A stretch of 22,527 bases of DNA, taken from Nitrospinota bacterium (GTDB lineage: Bacteria > Nitrospinota_A > UBA7883 > JACRLM01). Under the pieces are notes generated by a model. That model did not search any database and was not told the origin of the DNA. It saw only the letters and a list, made by a program, of their open reading frames with translations. Every line of letters begins with the position of its first letter. The first letter of the stretch is position 1. Both the position numbers and the translations under genes were made by a program. Shown piece after piece: positions 14,568 through 22,472 of the stretch. The stretch lies in contig JADGAO010000023.1 of NCBI GenBank assembly GCA_015231995.1, positions 1-22,527 on the forward strand. Direction: 5' to 3'.

Positions 14568-16399
14568 ACGACACCGAAGATATCAGGGCGAAGATCGAGG
14601 AGTTGACCCACGAACGGGACGCCTACGCCAGGACCCTGGCGGATTCCAACGCCGCATTCCGCGAAAAGGTCAGCGAGTTTTCGATTATAAAGAGGATCGG
14701 CGACTCCATACGCTGGAACCTGGACAAACGCAGGATTTGCGAGGAGATCGTTGACATCATAATTGACGAGACAGCGGCGGAGAACTGCTCGTTGTGGCTG
14801 ATGAGCCAGGACAGGTCGGGTATCCAGCTGATAGCAGTCAGGGGGCAGAGGGACGTGGGGTCCCGATATTTCCCCCCCGGCGATCCGAAGGCCAGCAGGA
14901 TGGCGTTAGGCGAGGGCGTGGCCGGGTGGGTGGCGCAGTCGGGAACGTCAATGCTCATAGAGAACGTCAGGCAGAGCGGCCTTTTCGTGGAGATGGGGAG
15001 GAGCGACGCTTCGTCCATAAAATCCTTGCTATGCCTGCCTATCAAGGGCCAGAAAGAGGTCAGCGGCGTCGTCAACATGTCCCACCCGGACATAGGCGCC
15101 TTTTCGAAGGACAACGAGAGGGTTCTTAACCTAATCACGAACCAGGCCGGCCTTGCGTTTGAAAACCTCACCCTCATCGAGCGGATACAGGGTTTCAACG
15201 AGGAACTGGAGCGCACCGTGGCCGAGCGCACAAAAAGCCTGAGTTATTCGGAGAGCAAGTACCGTTCGTTCATGGAGAGCGCCGGGGACGCCATACTCGT
15301 GGTGGACAGGGCCACGCGCAGGATACAGGAGGCCAACGGCCGGGCGGTGGAATACACGGGGACGCCCAGGGAAGAGCTTGTCGGCAAAGACCTGGGGTTT
15401 CTTTTCGACGCCGGCGCGCTCGCCCGTTACGAGAAAATCGTGGCCGCCGGGTCGGGGCGGCTTTCCAGGGAGCGCCTGCGCGAAGAGGCGGGCGCGGAGC
15501 TTTATTTCGAGATAACGATTAGCATGATCGCCTCCCCGTCAGGCGAGGTGGCTCATCTGATAATAAGGGACATCACCAGCAGGCTTATCATGGAAGCCCA
15601 GCTCAAGGAATATAACGAAAGCCTCGAGGACATGGTCACCCGGCGCACGATGGAGCTGGAAAAGGCTCACGACGACCTCCTGCAGGCCGGCAAGATGGCG
15701 GCTATCGGCGAGCTGGCCTCCGGCGTAGCCCACGAGATAAACAACCCCATCGCCATCATCAGCGGCTACGCCGAAGACCTGATGGACAATATAAAAGCCG
15801 GAAGCCTGGAGCGGACGGGGCGCGATCAGGTGATAGCGACCCTTTCGATGATAACCTCACAGGCCGAACGGTGCATGGACATAACGAACTCCCTGCTCAA
15901 CTTCGCGCGCAGGCAGGAGATATTCGTAAGCCCGGTCAGCGTAAACCAGGTCGCCCTGGCCGCGCAGAACATGGCCTTGCACAAGGCCGGGGAAAAGAAA
16001 ATCAGGATGGAGAACAGGCTCGATCCGTCCCTGCCGAACATAAACTCCGACCTCAACATAATAGACCAGATACTGCTCAATATTTACAATAACGCAATGG
16101 ACGCCATAGAGGGCGGCGGCGTTATAACCACGGCGACGGCGCTCGAAGAGGGGCATGTGAGCGTTGCGATAGCCGACACCGGAACCGGCATACCCCAAGA
16201 GGTGATGCCGAAGATATTCGACCCCTTTTTCACCACCAAGCCCGTCGGCAAAGGAACCGGGCTTGGCCTTTCCCTGTGCCGCCAGTTGCTGGAGCGATTG
16301 AAAGGGAAAATCAGGGTCGGAAGCGAAATGGGGCGGGGAACTGTTTTCACCGTAACCCTGCCGATCAATATTCACCCAAATGAAAACATACCGGAATAA
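14564..16399 (+). CDS. Soluble GAF-PAS sensor histidine kinase
   Basis: 611 residues with no membrane span. A short N-terminal coiled coil is followed by a GAF domain (about 50-205: GEGVAGWVAQSG, SLLCLPIKGQKEVSGVVNM), a second helix, a PAS domain (about 228-345: YRSFMESAGDAILVVDRATRRI, RDITSRL), then a coiled coil and HisKA with phospho-acceptor His390 in SGVAHEINNP. The ATPase domain is complete: NNAMDAIE (509-516), DTGTGIP (538-544), FDPFFTTKP (552-560) and GKGTGLGLS (562-570). It resembles NtrB-type cytosolic kinases, sensing small molecules or redox through GAF/PAS; the ligand is unknown. Its likely partner is the adjacent NtrC-type regulator, whose gene starts at the base after this stop. 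Confidence 0.95.
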   Translation: MNDTEDIRAKIEELTHERDAYARTLADSNAAFREKVSEFSIIKRIGDSIRWNLDKRRICEEIVDIIIDETAAENCSLWLMSQDRSGIQLIAVRGQRDVGSRYFPPGDPKASRMALGEGVAGWVAQSGTSMLIENVRQSGLFVEMGRSDASSIKSLLCLPIKGQKEVSGVVNMSHPDIGAFSKDNERVLNLITNQAGLAFENLTLIERIQGFNEELERTVAERTKSLSYSESKYRSFMESAGDAILVVDRATRRIQEANGRAVEYTGTPREELVGKDLGFLFDAGALARYEKIVAAGSGRLSRERLREEAGAELYFEITISMIASPSGEVAHLIIRDITSRLIMEAQLKEYNESLEDMVTRRTMELEKAHDDLLQAGKMAAIGELASGVAHEINNPIAIISGYAEDLMDNIKAGSLERTGRDQVIATLSMITSQAERCMDITNSLLNFARRQEIFVSPVSVNQVALAAQNMALHKAGEKKIRMENRLDPSLPNINSDLNIIDQILLNIYNNAMDAIEGGGVITTATALEEGHVSVAIADTGTGIPQEVMPKIFDPFFTTKPVGKGTGLGLSLCRQLLERLKGKIRVGSEMGRGTVFTVTLPINIHPNENIPE

Positions 16400-17755
16400 G
16401 TGAGTACCATGGATAGCCGAAAAATGAGCCTGATGGTGGTGGACGACGAGGAGGCCTTCAAGGACCTGCTCGTCCGTAGGTTCGACCAAGTGGAGTTTGA
16501 CGTGGCTGGTTTTTCGTCCGGCGAGGAGGCGTTGAAGGCGGCGCGGACCGGACGGTTCGACGTTGGAGTTTTCGACATCAAAATGCCGGGGATATCCGGC
16601 GTCGAGCTTCTGCGGGGGATAAAGGCGTTACAGCCGGGCATGGAGATAATCATGCTCACAGGGCAACCCACCGTGGATACCGCCATCGAAGCGATGAAGC
16701 TTGGGGCCTACGACTACATGGCCAAGCCGTGCAAGCTTGTGGAGCTTGAGATAATAATCCGCAAGGCTTACGAGAAAAAAAACCTGACCGAGCAGAACAC
16801 GAGGCTCCGCGAGGAATTGAAAAGAAGGTCCGCCCAATGCCGTCTGATAGGGTCGTCGGGCGTGATGGCGAACCTGGGAGAACAGCTTACGCGCCTTGCG
16901 CCGCTCAACGACCCGGCGCTGATCGTCGGGGAGATGGGGTCCGGCAAAGAGGTGACGGCCATGACACTGCACAGGATGTCCCAGAGGCGCGAGGCGCCGT
17001 TCGTCACGCTAAACTGCGGAGTCTTGTCGGAGGGAATGCTGGAGACGGAGCTTTTCGGGCACGAGGCGGACGCTTTCGTGGGCGCCGGGCATACGATGAA
17101 ACGGGGCCTGCTGGAGATCGCAGACGGAGGGACTGCCCTGCTGGATGAGGTGGAGCAGTTGTCGCCGTCCATGCAGGTGAAGATACTCCACTACCTGGAC
17201 ACCGGCGAGTTCCGCAGGATCGGCGGGTTGAGCGATATCGTCGTTGACACGCGGCTGGTTTTCGCCACCACCGACAACCCCGTCACCGGCCCCAAACGCG
17301 GAAAGCTCCGGGAGGATTTCTATTACAAGATATCAACGTTCACCATCAATATCCCCCCATTGCGCGACCGCAAGGAAGACGTGCCGGAGCTTTGCGAACA
17401 CATTCTTTCCGGCGACAAGGCTGGCAAAAAGCTGTCCAAAAAAGCTCTCGAGGCGCTCATGGAGTACAACTGGCCCGGCAACGTGAGGGAGCTTACAAAC
17501 GTTATCGAGAGGGCCGTGACGCTGGCTCCGAAAAACGTGATCCAGATGAAAGACCTTCCGTTAAGTTTCGAGAAACGCTCCAAGACCAGCAAAAACCGGC
17601 ATCTTTTGAGCCTGCCGGAGATAGAGAGGGAGCATATCCAGTATGTGCTGGAGGCCGTCAACGGCAACATCTCCCGCGCCTCCAAGATTTTGGGGATAAG
17701 CAGGCCGAAGCTTTACAGGAAAATGGAGAAATACCGTAGCGGCCCCGGCGCGTAA
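16400..17755 (+). CDS. NtrC-family response regulator with altered GAFTGA loop
   Basis: 451 residues. Receiver domain about 9-122: Asp15/16, phospho-acceptor Asp59 (VFDIKMPG), Thr87 and Lys109. AAA+ domain about 148-380: Walker A GEMGSGKE (177-184), Walker B ALLDEVEQL (246-254), LREDFYYK (303-310) with Arg304 as a likely arginine finger and Lys at the usual second position, and WPGNVREL (358-365). A Fis-type helix-turn-helix lies at about 421-445 (NGNISRASKILGISRPKLYRKM). The sigma54-contacting GAFTGA loop reads DAFVGA (224-229): Gly1 and the key Thr are changed. It may therefore activate sigma54 poorly or work another way. GTG 16400 directly follows the kinase stop; ATG 16409 is an alternative start. 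Confidence 0.93.
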   Translation: MSTMDSRKMSLMVVDDEEAFKDLLVRRFDQVEFDVAGFSSGEEALKAARTGRFDVGVFDIKMPGISGVELLRGIKALQPGMEIIMLTGQPTVDTAIEAMKLGAYDYMAKPCKLVELEIIIRKAYEKKNLTEQNTRLREELKRRSAQCRLIGSSGVMANLGEQLTRLAPLNDPALIVGEMGSGKEVTAMTLHRMSQRREAPFVTLNCGVLSEGMLETELFGHEADAFVGAGHTMKRGLLEIADGGTALLDEVEQLSPSMQVKILHYLDTGEFRRIGGLSDIVVDTRLVFATTDNPVTGPKRGKLREDFYYKISTFTINIPPLRDRKEDVPELCEHILSGDKAGKKLSKKALEALMEYNWPGNVRELTNVIERAVTLAPKNVIQMKDLPLSFEKRSKTSKNRHLLSLPEIEREHIQYVLEAVNGNISRASKILGISRPKLYRKMEKYRSGPGA

Positions 17756-17788
17756 GAAGAGCTTTGCACAACCCATCACGTTCGCAAA

Positions 17789-17928
17789 TTGCCATTCTGA
17801 ACCCTTAGAGGACTCAGGGTAAACTCCGCGAAGAATCCATCAAAGATTGTCATTCTGAACGAAGTGAAGAATCTATCGAAAAGAATATTCTATTATACTT
17901 TGATCCTTCGCTTCGCTCAGGATGACAA
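17789..17928. repeat. Dispersed GTCATTCTGA-type repeat, left of small secreted gene
   Basis: A half element (17789-17846) and a full 82-bp element (17847-17928) with TTGTCATTCTGA and TCAGGATGACAA ends, which pair as inverted repeats, and an AGAATATTCTATTATA core. It is the reverse complement of the copies at 18396-18484 and 18531-18624 on the other side of the small gene. Confidence 0.85.
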
Positions 17929-17993
17929 CGGTCGCCAGGCGATCCCTCAGGATGACAGCCATGTGTCATTCCAACATTAGGAATCCGGGCTGT

Positions 17994-18293
17994 TCACAGC
18001 CCGTCGGCTATTTTCTCCAGAGCCTGCCTGCATGTCGGGTTTTTCGACTGTTTTGCGACGGCAAGCAAAGTGGCTTTCGCCTCTTCCGCCTCGTTGTGAA
18101 AAACAAGGGCCGTCGCGTATTCGATGAGCTTTCGCGCTTCCACATCCTCCGTTCCGCACTCGTTTTTTTTGACGGAGTTGATTGCGGAGGAGCGTTGCTC
18201 CCTCTTCTCCAGATCGGAAAGTCCGAAAGCGGCGTTGACGCAAACCAGTGACGAAACCGCCAGCAAGGCCGTAACTAGCGATCTAAACCTCAT
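17994..18293 (-). CDS. Small secreted protein of unknown function
   Basis: 99 residues. ATG 18293 is chosen over upstream in-frame starts because it gives a signal peptide (MRFRSLVTALLAVSSLVC, cleavage near NAAFG) and has GGAG about eight bases upstream. The mature part is highly charged and helical (SDLEKREQRSSAINSVKK, ARKLIEYATALVFHNEAEEAKATLLAVAKQ), with a two-helix, TPR-like look in the second half, and two cysteines (in NECGTED and NPTCRQA) that could form a disulfide. I recognise no family. It is alone on its strand, convergent with the response regulator gene and flanked on both sides by dispersed repeats in opposite orientation. Codon use looks like its neighbours. Confidence 0.75.
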   Translation of the reverse strand: MRFRSLVTALLAVSSLVCVNAAFGLSDLEKREQRSSAINSVKKNECGTEDVEARKLIEYATALVFHNEAEEAKATLLAVAKQSKNPTCRQALEKIADGL

Positions 18294-18395
18294 GATTTCC
18301 ACTCCAATCCGAATGCCGAACGCCTCATATGCGCGAGACCTTTGCATAACCAAACGATTTCCATATTTTATCATCCTCAAGGAGCTTTGCGGCCA

Positions 18396-18484
18396 TTGTC
18401 ATCCTGAGTGAGTCTTCGACCGAAGGATCAAAGTAAAACAGGATATTCTATTTGATAGATTCTTCACTACGTTCAGAATGACAA
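18396..18484. repeat. Dispersed GTCATCCTGAG-type repeat
   Basis: An 89-bp copy with TTGTCATCCTGAG and TTCAGAATGACAA ends, inner arms TTCGACCGAAGGATC and GATAGATTCTTC, and an AT-rich core (GGATATTCTATTTG). Same orientation as the copy at 18531. Confidence 0.85.
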
Positions 18485-18530
18485 TGAAGCCAGAATGACA
18501 ATGGTTGTGTTTGCTGAGGAAGTCCGTTTT

Positions 18531-18624
18531 TTGTCATCCTGAGGGAGCCTTCGGCGACCGAAGGATCAAAGTATAATAGAATATTCCTTTTGATAGATTC
18601 TTCGGCTTCGCCTCAGAATGGCAA
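18531..18624. repeat. Dispersed GTCATCCTGAG-type repeat
   Basis: A 94-bp copy, 46 bp after the previous one. Its core reads AAGTATAATAGAATATTCC and includes a TATAAT hexamer, which might act as a -10 box, but no start at this site is supported. It ends next to the glycosyltransferase stop. Confidence 0.85.
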
Positions 18625-18642
18625 TAAAACGGACTCTCTCGC

Positions 18643-19689
18643 CTATTCCCCTATCGCTCTCTTCAACACCGTCTTGAAATTCTCCGTCAACTTCGAGTGA
18701 TCGAAATCATGCGCGCGCGCTTTTTGCCGGGCGATGACTTGCTCACGAAGCGCGCCGTCTTCCTTCAACATCGCAATAGCTTCGGCCATCGCTGATGGGT
18801 CGTATTCGTCGAACAACAGACCTTCGCCGCCCATCGTGTCTTTCACCGCTGTTTTGGCGAGGGCGACGACGGGCACGCCAAACCGCATCGCTTCTATCAA
18901 CGGTATGCAGAAACCTTCGTGACGGCTGGCGCACAAGAAGACGTCGGCGGAGGCGAAATAATCCCCAAGCTCTTCATCGGGCGCAACGCCGGTGAAAACG
19001 ACGCCGTCCAAATCCCACACCTGCGTAAGGTTCCGCAGGGCTGTGTAGTATTTGCCGCCGCCATCGTACCCGCCGACGAGGATGAGACGCGAATCGGGGT
19101 TGATAAATTCTTTATAATACCGGTAAATTGCGATAAGGTCTTCGTGGCGTTTGTTGGGGGAGACGCGACCCACGAACAGGATGTTGGTCTTGCCGTCGTC
19201 GAACATTTTTTTGCCGGTCGGTTTTATCCTGTCAAAATCAATGATGCAGGGGACGATGGCGGTGTTCGTGAACCCTAGCGATTTCAACTCCTCTTCGTTG
19301 TAAGAGGATACGGCCATCGCAAACCGGGTTTTCCCTGCGAATTTCCGCAAAAGCTCCCGGCCCTCTTTGCACCGTTGGGCCGCCTCTGGAATGTACCCCT
19401 CGAAGAACTCATGCGGGGTTATGTTGTGGTACATCAGGATGACCCTGCCCGCGTGTTCCAACGCGAACTCGTTGACGGGCGACCCGGTGGAGTAATGGTA
19501 GATGAGCAGGCTGTCGTCCGGCTCGTTGGCGAATTCGCGGTACGGCCTGGCCGAAAGCTTTTCGTGAACCAGATCGGCGAAGACTTCCGACTCGTACCCC
19601 CACTGGTTGAGCAGGCGTTTGAACTCCGTGACGGTGTTGCCGATGGCGTCGCCATACCAGTAGTTGGGGAGCATCTGGTGGATTTTCAT
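18643..19689 (-). CDS. GT4-type glycosyltransferase
   Basis: 348 residues, GT-B fold. The C-terminal half carries FVGRVSPNKRHEDLI (172-186), typical of GT4 enzymes that use nucleotide-sugars, and the EX7E motif HEGFCIPLIEAMRFGVP, with Glu258 and Glu266, that holds the donor. The N-terminal acceptor half starts MKIHQMLPNYWYGDAIGN and includes a YHYSTGSP segment. It is cytoplasmic and probably adds a sugar to a lipid-linked surface glycan. Sugar and linkage cannot be read from the sequence. It lies 168 bases after the other transferase gene on the same strand, with a repeat in that gap; GTGAG about seven bases upstream of the ATG can serve as ribosome site. End of the polysaccharide cluster in this direction. 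Confidence 0.9.
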   Translation of the reverse strand: MKIHQMLPNYWYGDAIGNTVTEFKRLLNQWGYESEVFADLVHEKLSARPYREFANEPDDSLLIYHYSTGSPVNEFALEHAGRVILMYHNITPHEFFEGYIPEAAQRCKEGRELLRKFAGKTRFAMAVSSYNEEELKSLGFTNTAIVPCIIDFDRIKPTGKKMFDDGKTNILFVGRVSPNKRHEDLIAIYRYYKEFINPDSRLILVGGYDGGGKYYTALRNLTQVWDLDGVVFTGVAPDEELGDYFASADVFLCASRHEGFCIPLIEAMRFGVPVVALAKTAVKDTMGGEGLLFDEYDPSAMAEAIAMLKEDGALREQVIARQKARAHDFDHSKLTENFKTVLKRAIGE

Positions 19690-19736
19690 GCCAAACTCAC
19701 AGAAAACCGCCTGCGTCCCGATGGCGCGAAACCAAC

Positions 19737-19842
19737 TTTGTCCCCCTTAGCAAGGGGGACCGCAACGAAGTTGCGAGGGGGTTTAATTAAACCCCTCCGG
19801 CGCGAAGACGCGCCACCTCCCCTTTCTAAGGGGAGGGAAAAG
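19737..19842. repeat. Dispersed palindromic repeat, copy 2, inside the glycan operon
   Basis: Nearly identical to 294-400, in the same orientation, with the GGGGTTTAATTAAACCCC palindrome. It sits in the 168-base gap between the two glycosyltransferase genes and ends 15 bases from the stop of the upstream one. Its hairpins could slow or end transcription, or protect the message. Confidence 0.85.
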
Positions 19843-19857
19843 AATAACTCTATCACC

Positions 19858-21048
19858 CTACAACCCCTCGCAGGCGGAAAGGAAACGTTTGAACCGTCCG
19901 CAGACGATGTCCCATGTGAAGTTTTCCAGAACATAACGTCTGCCGCGCCGTCCCATCTCGCTCGCATCGGAGGGGTTTTCCAGCAGGTATCCCACGGACT
20001 CGGCGAACTCCGGGAAGTTTGCGAACGAAAACCCTCCGCCGCATTCGTCCACGCTCTCTTTCGTCACCTCGCAACCGGAATGAACCAGAACCGGCCGCTC
20101 CATCAGCCACGACTCCATCATCACCAGCGAGAAACTCTCGTTAAGCGACGGCTGGCACAACACGGTGGCGGCGGAGTATGCGTCCTTTTTGTCGTCGAGA
20201 GGGACGAAGCCCAAATCCATCACGTTCCCGGCCACGTCATCGGGAACCGTCACCTCGCCCGGGCCGATGAGGACAAGCTTCAACCCGCTGTTCGGGTACA
20301 TCCGTGAGTAGCGGGCGAAATATTCGATAAGCGTCGGCGTGTTTTTCGTAGCGTCCCTTCGCCCTGCGTAGAGGATGAACGGGGAGTCGCCGAGTTTGTA
20401 TTTTTCGCGGAACCGTTTCGGGTCGGGGCCGTATATCCTGTCCACGCCCACGCCGATGAACGCCTGCTCGCACAGGGGCAATCCGCCGTAGATACGGTTG
20501 GCGAGCCTCATCTCCGCCTTCGAGTTGAACAAGGCTCCGCTGACCCGCGCGAACATTTTGCGGGTGACGTCGAGATACGCGTAACCCTCGTCGTGAAGAC
20601 AGGGGATAAGGAACGACTTGTTCGGGACGATTGACGAGCCTTTCAGCGACGTGCCGAAAAGGTAGGGCAGGAAGAAATACAACCGGTCGTGATGGTTGTC
20701 GCCGATGAAGCTGTACAACGCGTCGGAATGGACGGCGTTTGCCATATACTCGACCTCCTCGGCGGAGCTGATGGGGTCGCGTTTGATGATCCTGTGGTTT
20801 ATCGGGCCGAAAACGTCCGTATTTACCCGGTGTGGGTTGAACCTGCGGATGGTGACGCCGTCGAGGTTGTATATGCCCGGATCGTAAAAAAGCTGGTTCC
20901 AGTGTGACGTGAAATCGCGGATGGTTGTCGTCAACACCTCCACGTCCACGCCGCGCAGAACGAGGTTCTCGGCCAGCCGTCTGCAAAGCGTCTCCGCGCC
21001 GCCTTTTGCGTAAACCCCGTAGAAGGGGATGACGAACGAGACTTTCAC
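19858..21048 (-). CDS. GT4-type glycosyltransferase
   Basis: 396 residues, GT-B fold. The N-terminus MKVSFVIPFYGVYAKGGAE with the Gly-Gly turn (16-17) is typical of GT4 enzymes. The donor half has ILYAGRRDATKN (225-236), LVLIGPGE and the EX7E motif NESFSLVMMESW (Glu304, Glu312). Predicted cytoplasmic glycosyltransferase acting on a lipid-linked glycan; sugar specificity cannot be told. A GTG start at 21048 overlaps the Wzt stop (GTGA), so translation is coupled to the exporter ATPase gene, which supports a role in making the exported glycan. Confidence 0.92.
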   Translation of the reverse strand: MKVSFVIPFYGVYAKGGAETLCRRLAENLVLRGVDVEVLTTTIRDFTSHWNQLFYDPGIYNLDGVTIRRFNPHRVNTDVFGPINHRIIKRDPISSAEEVEYMANAVHSDALYSFIGDNHHDRLYFFLPYLFGTSLKGSSIVPNKSFLIPCLHDEGYAYLDVTRKMFARVSGALFNSKAEMRLANRIYGGLPLCEQAFIGVGVDRIYGPDPKRFREKYKLGDSPFILYAGRRDATKNTPTLIEYFARYSRMYPNSGLKLVLIGPGEVTVPDDVAGNVMDLGFVPLDDKKDAYSAATVLCQPSLNESFSLVMMESWLMERPVLVHSGCEVTKESVDECGGGFSFANFPEFAESVGYLLENPSDASEMGRRGRRYVLENFTWDIVCGRFKRFLSACEGL

Positions 21049-22328
21049 GCCTCAGTCCCTTCCGTTTTCGTTTTTAGAGCCACGCCGTCCAACGTCCATT
21101 CGTGAGGCGGGCGGAAGACGCCCTCGTCTTTTATTTTCGACCGCACTTCGAAATCGTACATCTGGTCGTGATAATCATACGGATGCCCGTCCTTCGCGTG
21201 GATCGCCACGGAGAGCGTGTATGCGCCATCCACCAAGTCGAGACGCCCCATCTGGAACACGGCATTGCCAGACCCCTGAAGGTTTTCGATGTTTATCGCT
21301 TCGATGTGGGTGTTGGTGCCGTAGCAAAGTCCGCCGTCTTTTTTGTGTATGCCGACTCCGAACACCGGCTCGGCCACGGCCTCCAGCGCCTTGTATTCCA
21401 TCTCCACCAACATCGGCTGGCCGGTGGAAAAAACCTTGCGCGCCATCCCGTCTGAACCGAGAAGCCTGATTTTGGTAATCTCAACCCTTCTGTCGCCCCA
21501 TCGGTTCAGCGACTGCGCCGGGGCATCTTCCTTCGTCTCCCCTGCTTGAAGGGCGGACTCGTTCTCACGTTCCGCCACTGTGGTCAGATACTCGTCCACC
21601 ACGCGGTTGGGTTTGCCGATCATCCGCACCTGACCCTCGTCAATCCAGACTGCCCCGTCGCACCATTTGCGCACGTCGCCGAGGCTGTGGGTTACCATGA
21701 GGATGGTCTTCCCCTCTTTTTTAAAAGACTCCAGCCGGGCCTGGCACTTGTGGCCGAACGCCTCGTCGCCCACGGCCAACACTTCGTCCACGAGCAGGAT
21801 GTCCGGGTCGGCATGGATAGCCACGGCAAAACCGAGCCGCATGAACATGCCCGACGAGTATGTGCGCACGGGCGCGTCTATGAAGTCCCATAGCTCCGCG
21901 AAATTGACGATTTCGTCGAAGCGTTCCTGTATCCTTTTTTTGGACAATCCGAGTATGGAGGCGTTGACGAAAACGTTTTCACGCCCGGAAAACTCCGGGT
22001 GGAACCCCGCCCCCAGCTCGATGAGCGCAGACACCCTGCCGTTTATGTTCATCGTCCCGCCGTCGGGTTTGTATATCCCGGAGATGAGTTTTAACAGGGT
22101 GGATTTGCCGGAGCCGTTCCTGCCGATAACCCCCCATGTTTCCCCGCGAGGCACGCTGAAAGAGACGCTTTTGAGAGCCGAGAAGGAATCGCCGTTGCCC
22201 ATGTCGCGCGCGGCTCCGCCAGAGCCGGAGACGAACGAGAGGAAGGCGCTCTTGAGCGTGCCGTAATTTTTCCTCAACGTCACCTTGCGGAACGACTTGG
22301 AGACTCCGATAAGTTCTATAGCGGTCAT
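21045..22328 (-). CDS. Wzt-like polysaccharide ABC exporter ATPase
   Basis: 427 residues. ATPase domain about 1-250: Walker A GRNGSGKST (69-77), IELGAGFHPEFSGREN (103-118, typical of the Wzt/TagH family), signature YSSGMFMRLGFAVA (157-170), Walker B ILLVDEVLAVGD (177-188) and switch His214. A C-terminal beta-rich domain (about 275-415: VEITKIRLLGSDG, VFGVGIHKKDGGLCYGTNT, GAYTLSVAIHAKDG) resembles the glycan-binding domain of Wzt, which selects capped O-antigen chains. With the permease Wzm it exports undecaprenyl-linked polysaccharide across the inner membrane. Wzm is not in the window; it may lie to the right, since it usually precedes wzt. The ribosome site is weak. Confidence 0.93.
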   Translation of the reverse strand: MTAIELIGVSKSFRKVTLRKNYGTLKSAFLSFVSGSGGAARDMGNGDSFSALKSVSFSVPRGETWGVIGRNGSGKSTLLKLISGIYKPDGGTMNINGRVSALIELGAGFHPEFSGRENVFVNASILGLSKKRIQERFDEIVNFAELWDFIDAPVRTYSSGMFMRLGFAVAIHADPDILLVDEVLAVGDEAFGHKCQARLESFKKEGKTILMVTHSLGDVRKWCDGAVWIDEGQVRMIGKPNRVVDEYLTTVAERENESALQAGETKEDAPAQSLNRWGDRRVEITKIRLLGSDGMARKVFSTGQPMLVEMEYKALEAVAEPVFGVGIHKKDGGLCYGTNTHIEAINIENLQGSGNAVFQMGRLDLVDGAYTLSVAIHAKDGHPYDYHDQMYDFEVRSKIKDEGVFRPPHEWTLDGVALKTKTEGTEA

Positions 22329-22402
22329 TTAAAGATGGAAGTCCAATCCTTTTTCAAATCGTAAGGCGTAAAGCCCAAGTGGGGAATTTTAACACACGAA
22401 GA

Positions 22403-22459
22403 GGCGACCCACCGGGTCGCCCCTACGATTGGGAGTCCGAGGCGAAGAACACCTCGGAC
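22403..22459. repeat. Two adjacent hairpins upstream of the exporter gene
   Basis: First hairpin: GGCGACCC (22403-22410), ACC loop, GGGTCGCC (22414-22421). Second: GTCCGAGG (22435-22442), CGAAGAACA loop, CCTCGGAC (22452-22459), related to 13477-13502. They lie in the leader or promoter region of the Wzt gene. No clear promoter was found for that gene. Confidence 0.75.
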
Positions 22460-22472
22460 AGCGCGATCCAAC

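Larger units (their letters stand above)
18294..18642. other. Gene-free region of dispersed repeats
   Basis: No gene is supported. It holds CCTTTGCATAACC (18340-18352), a motif found beside other repeats here, then two full repeat copies (18396-18484 and 18531-18624). Any promoter of the small secreted gene must lie in 18294-18380; only weak AT-rich candidates are seen. The repeats may also end transcription from the glycosyltransferase cluster. Confidence 0.6.

Noticed and set aside
17789..18624. A CRISPR-like array
   Set aside because: The repeats are long, palindromic, differ in orientation and spacing, and have no regular spacers or cas genes.
19375..20307. A 310-codon plus-strand open frame
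   Set aside because: Antisense to two glycosyltransferases and reads through the noncoding repeat; no motif.
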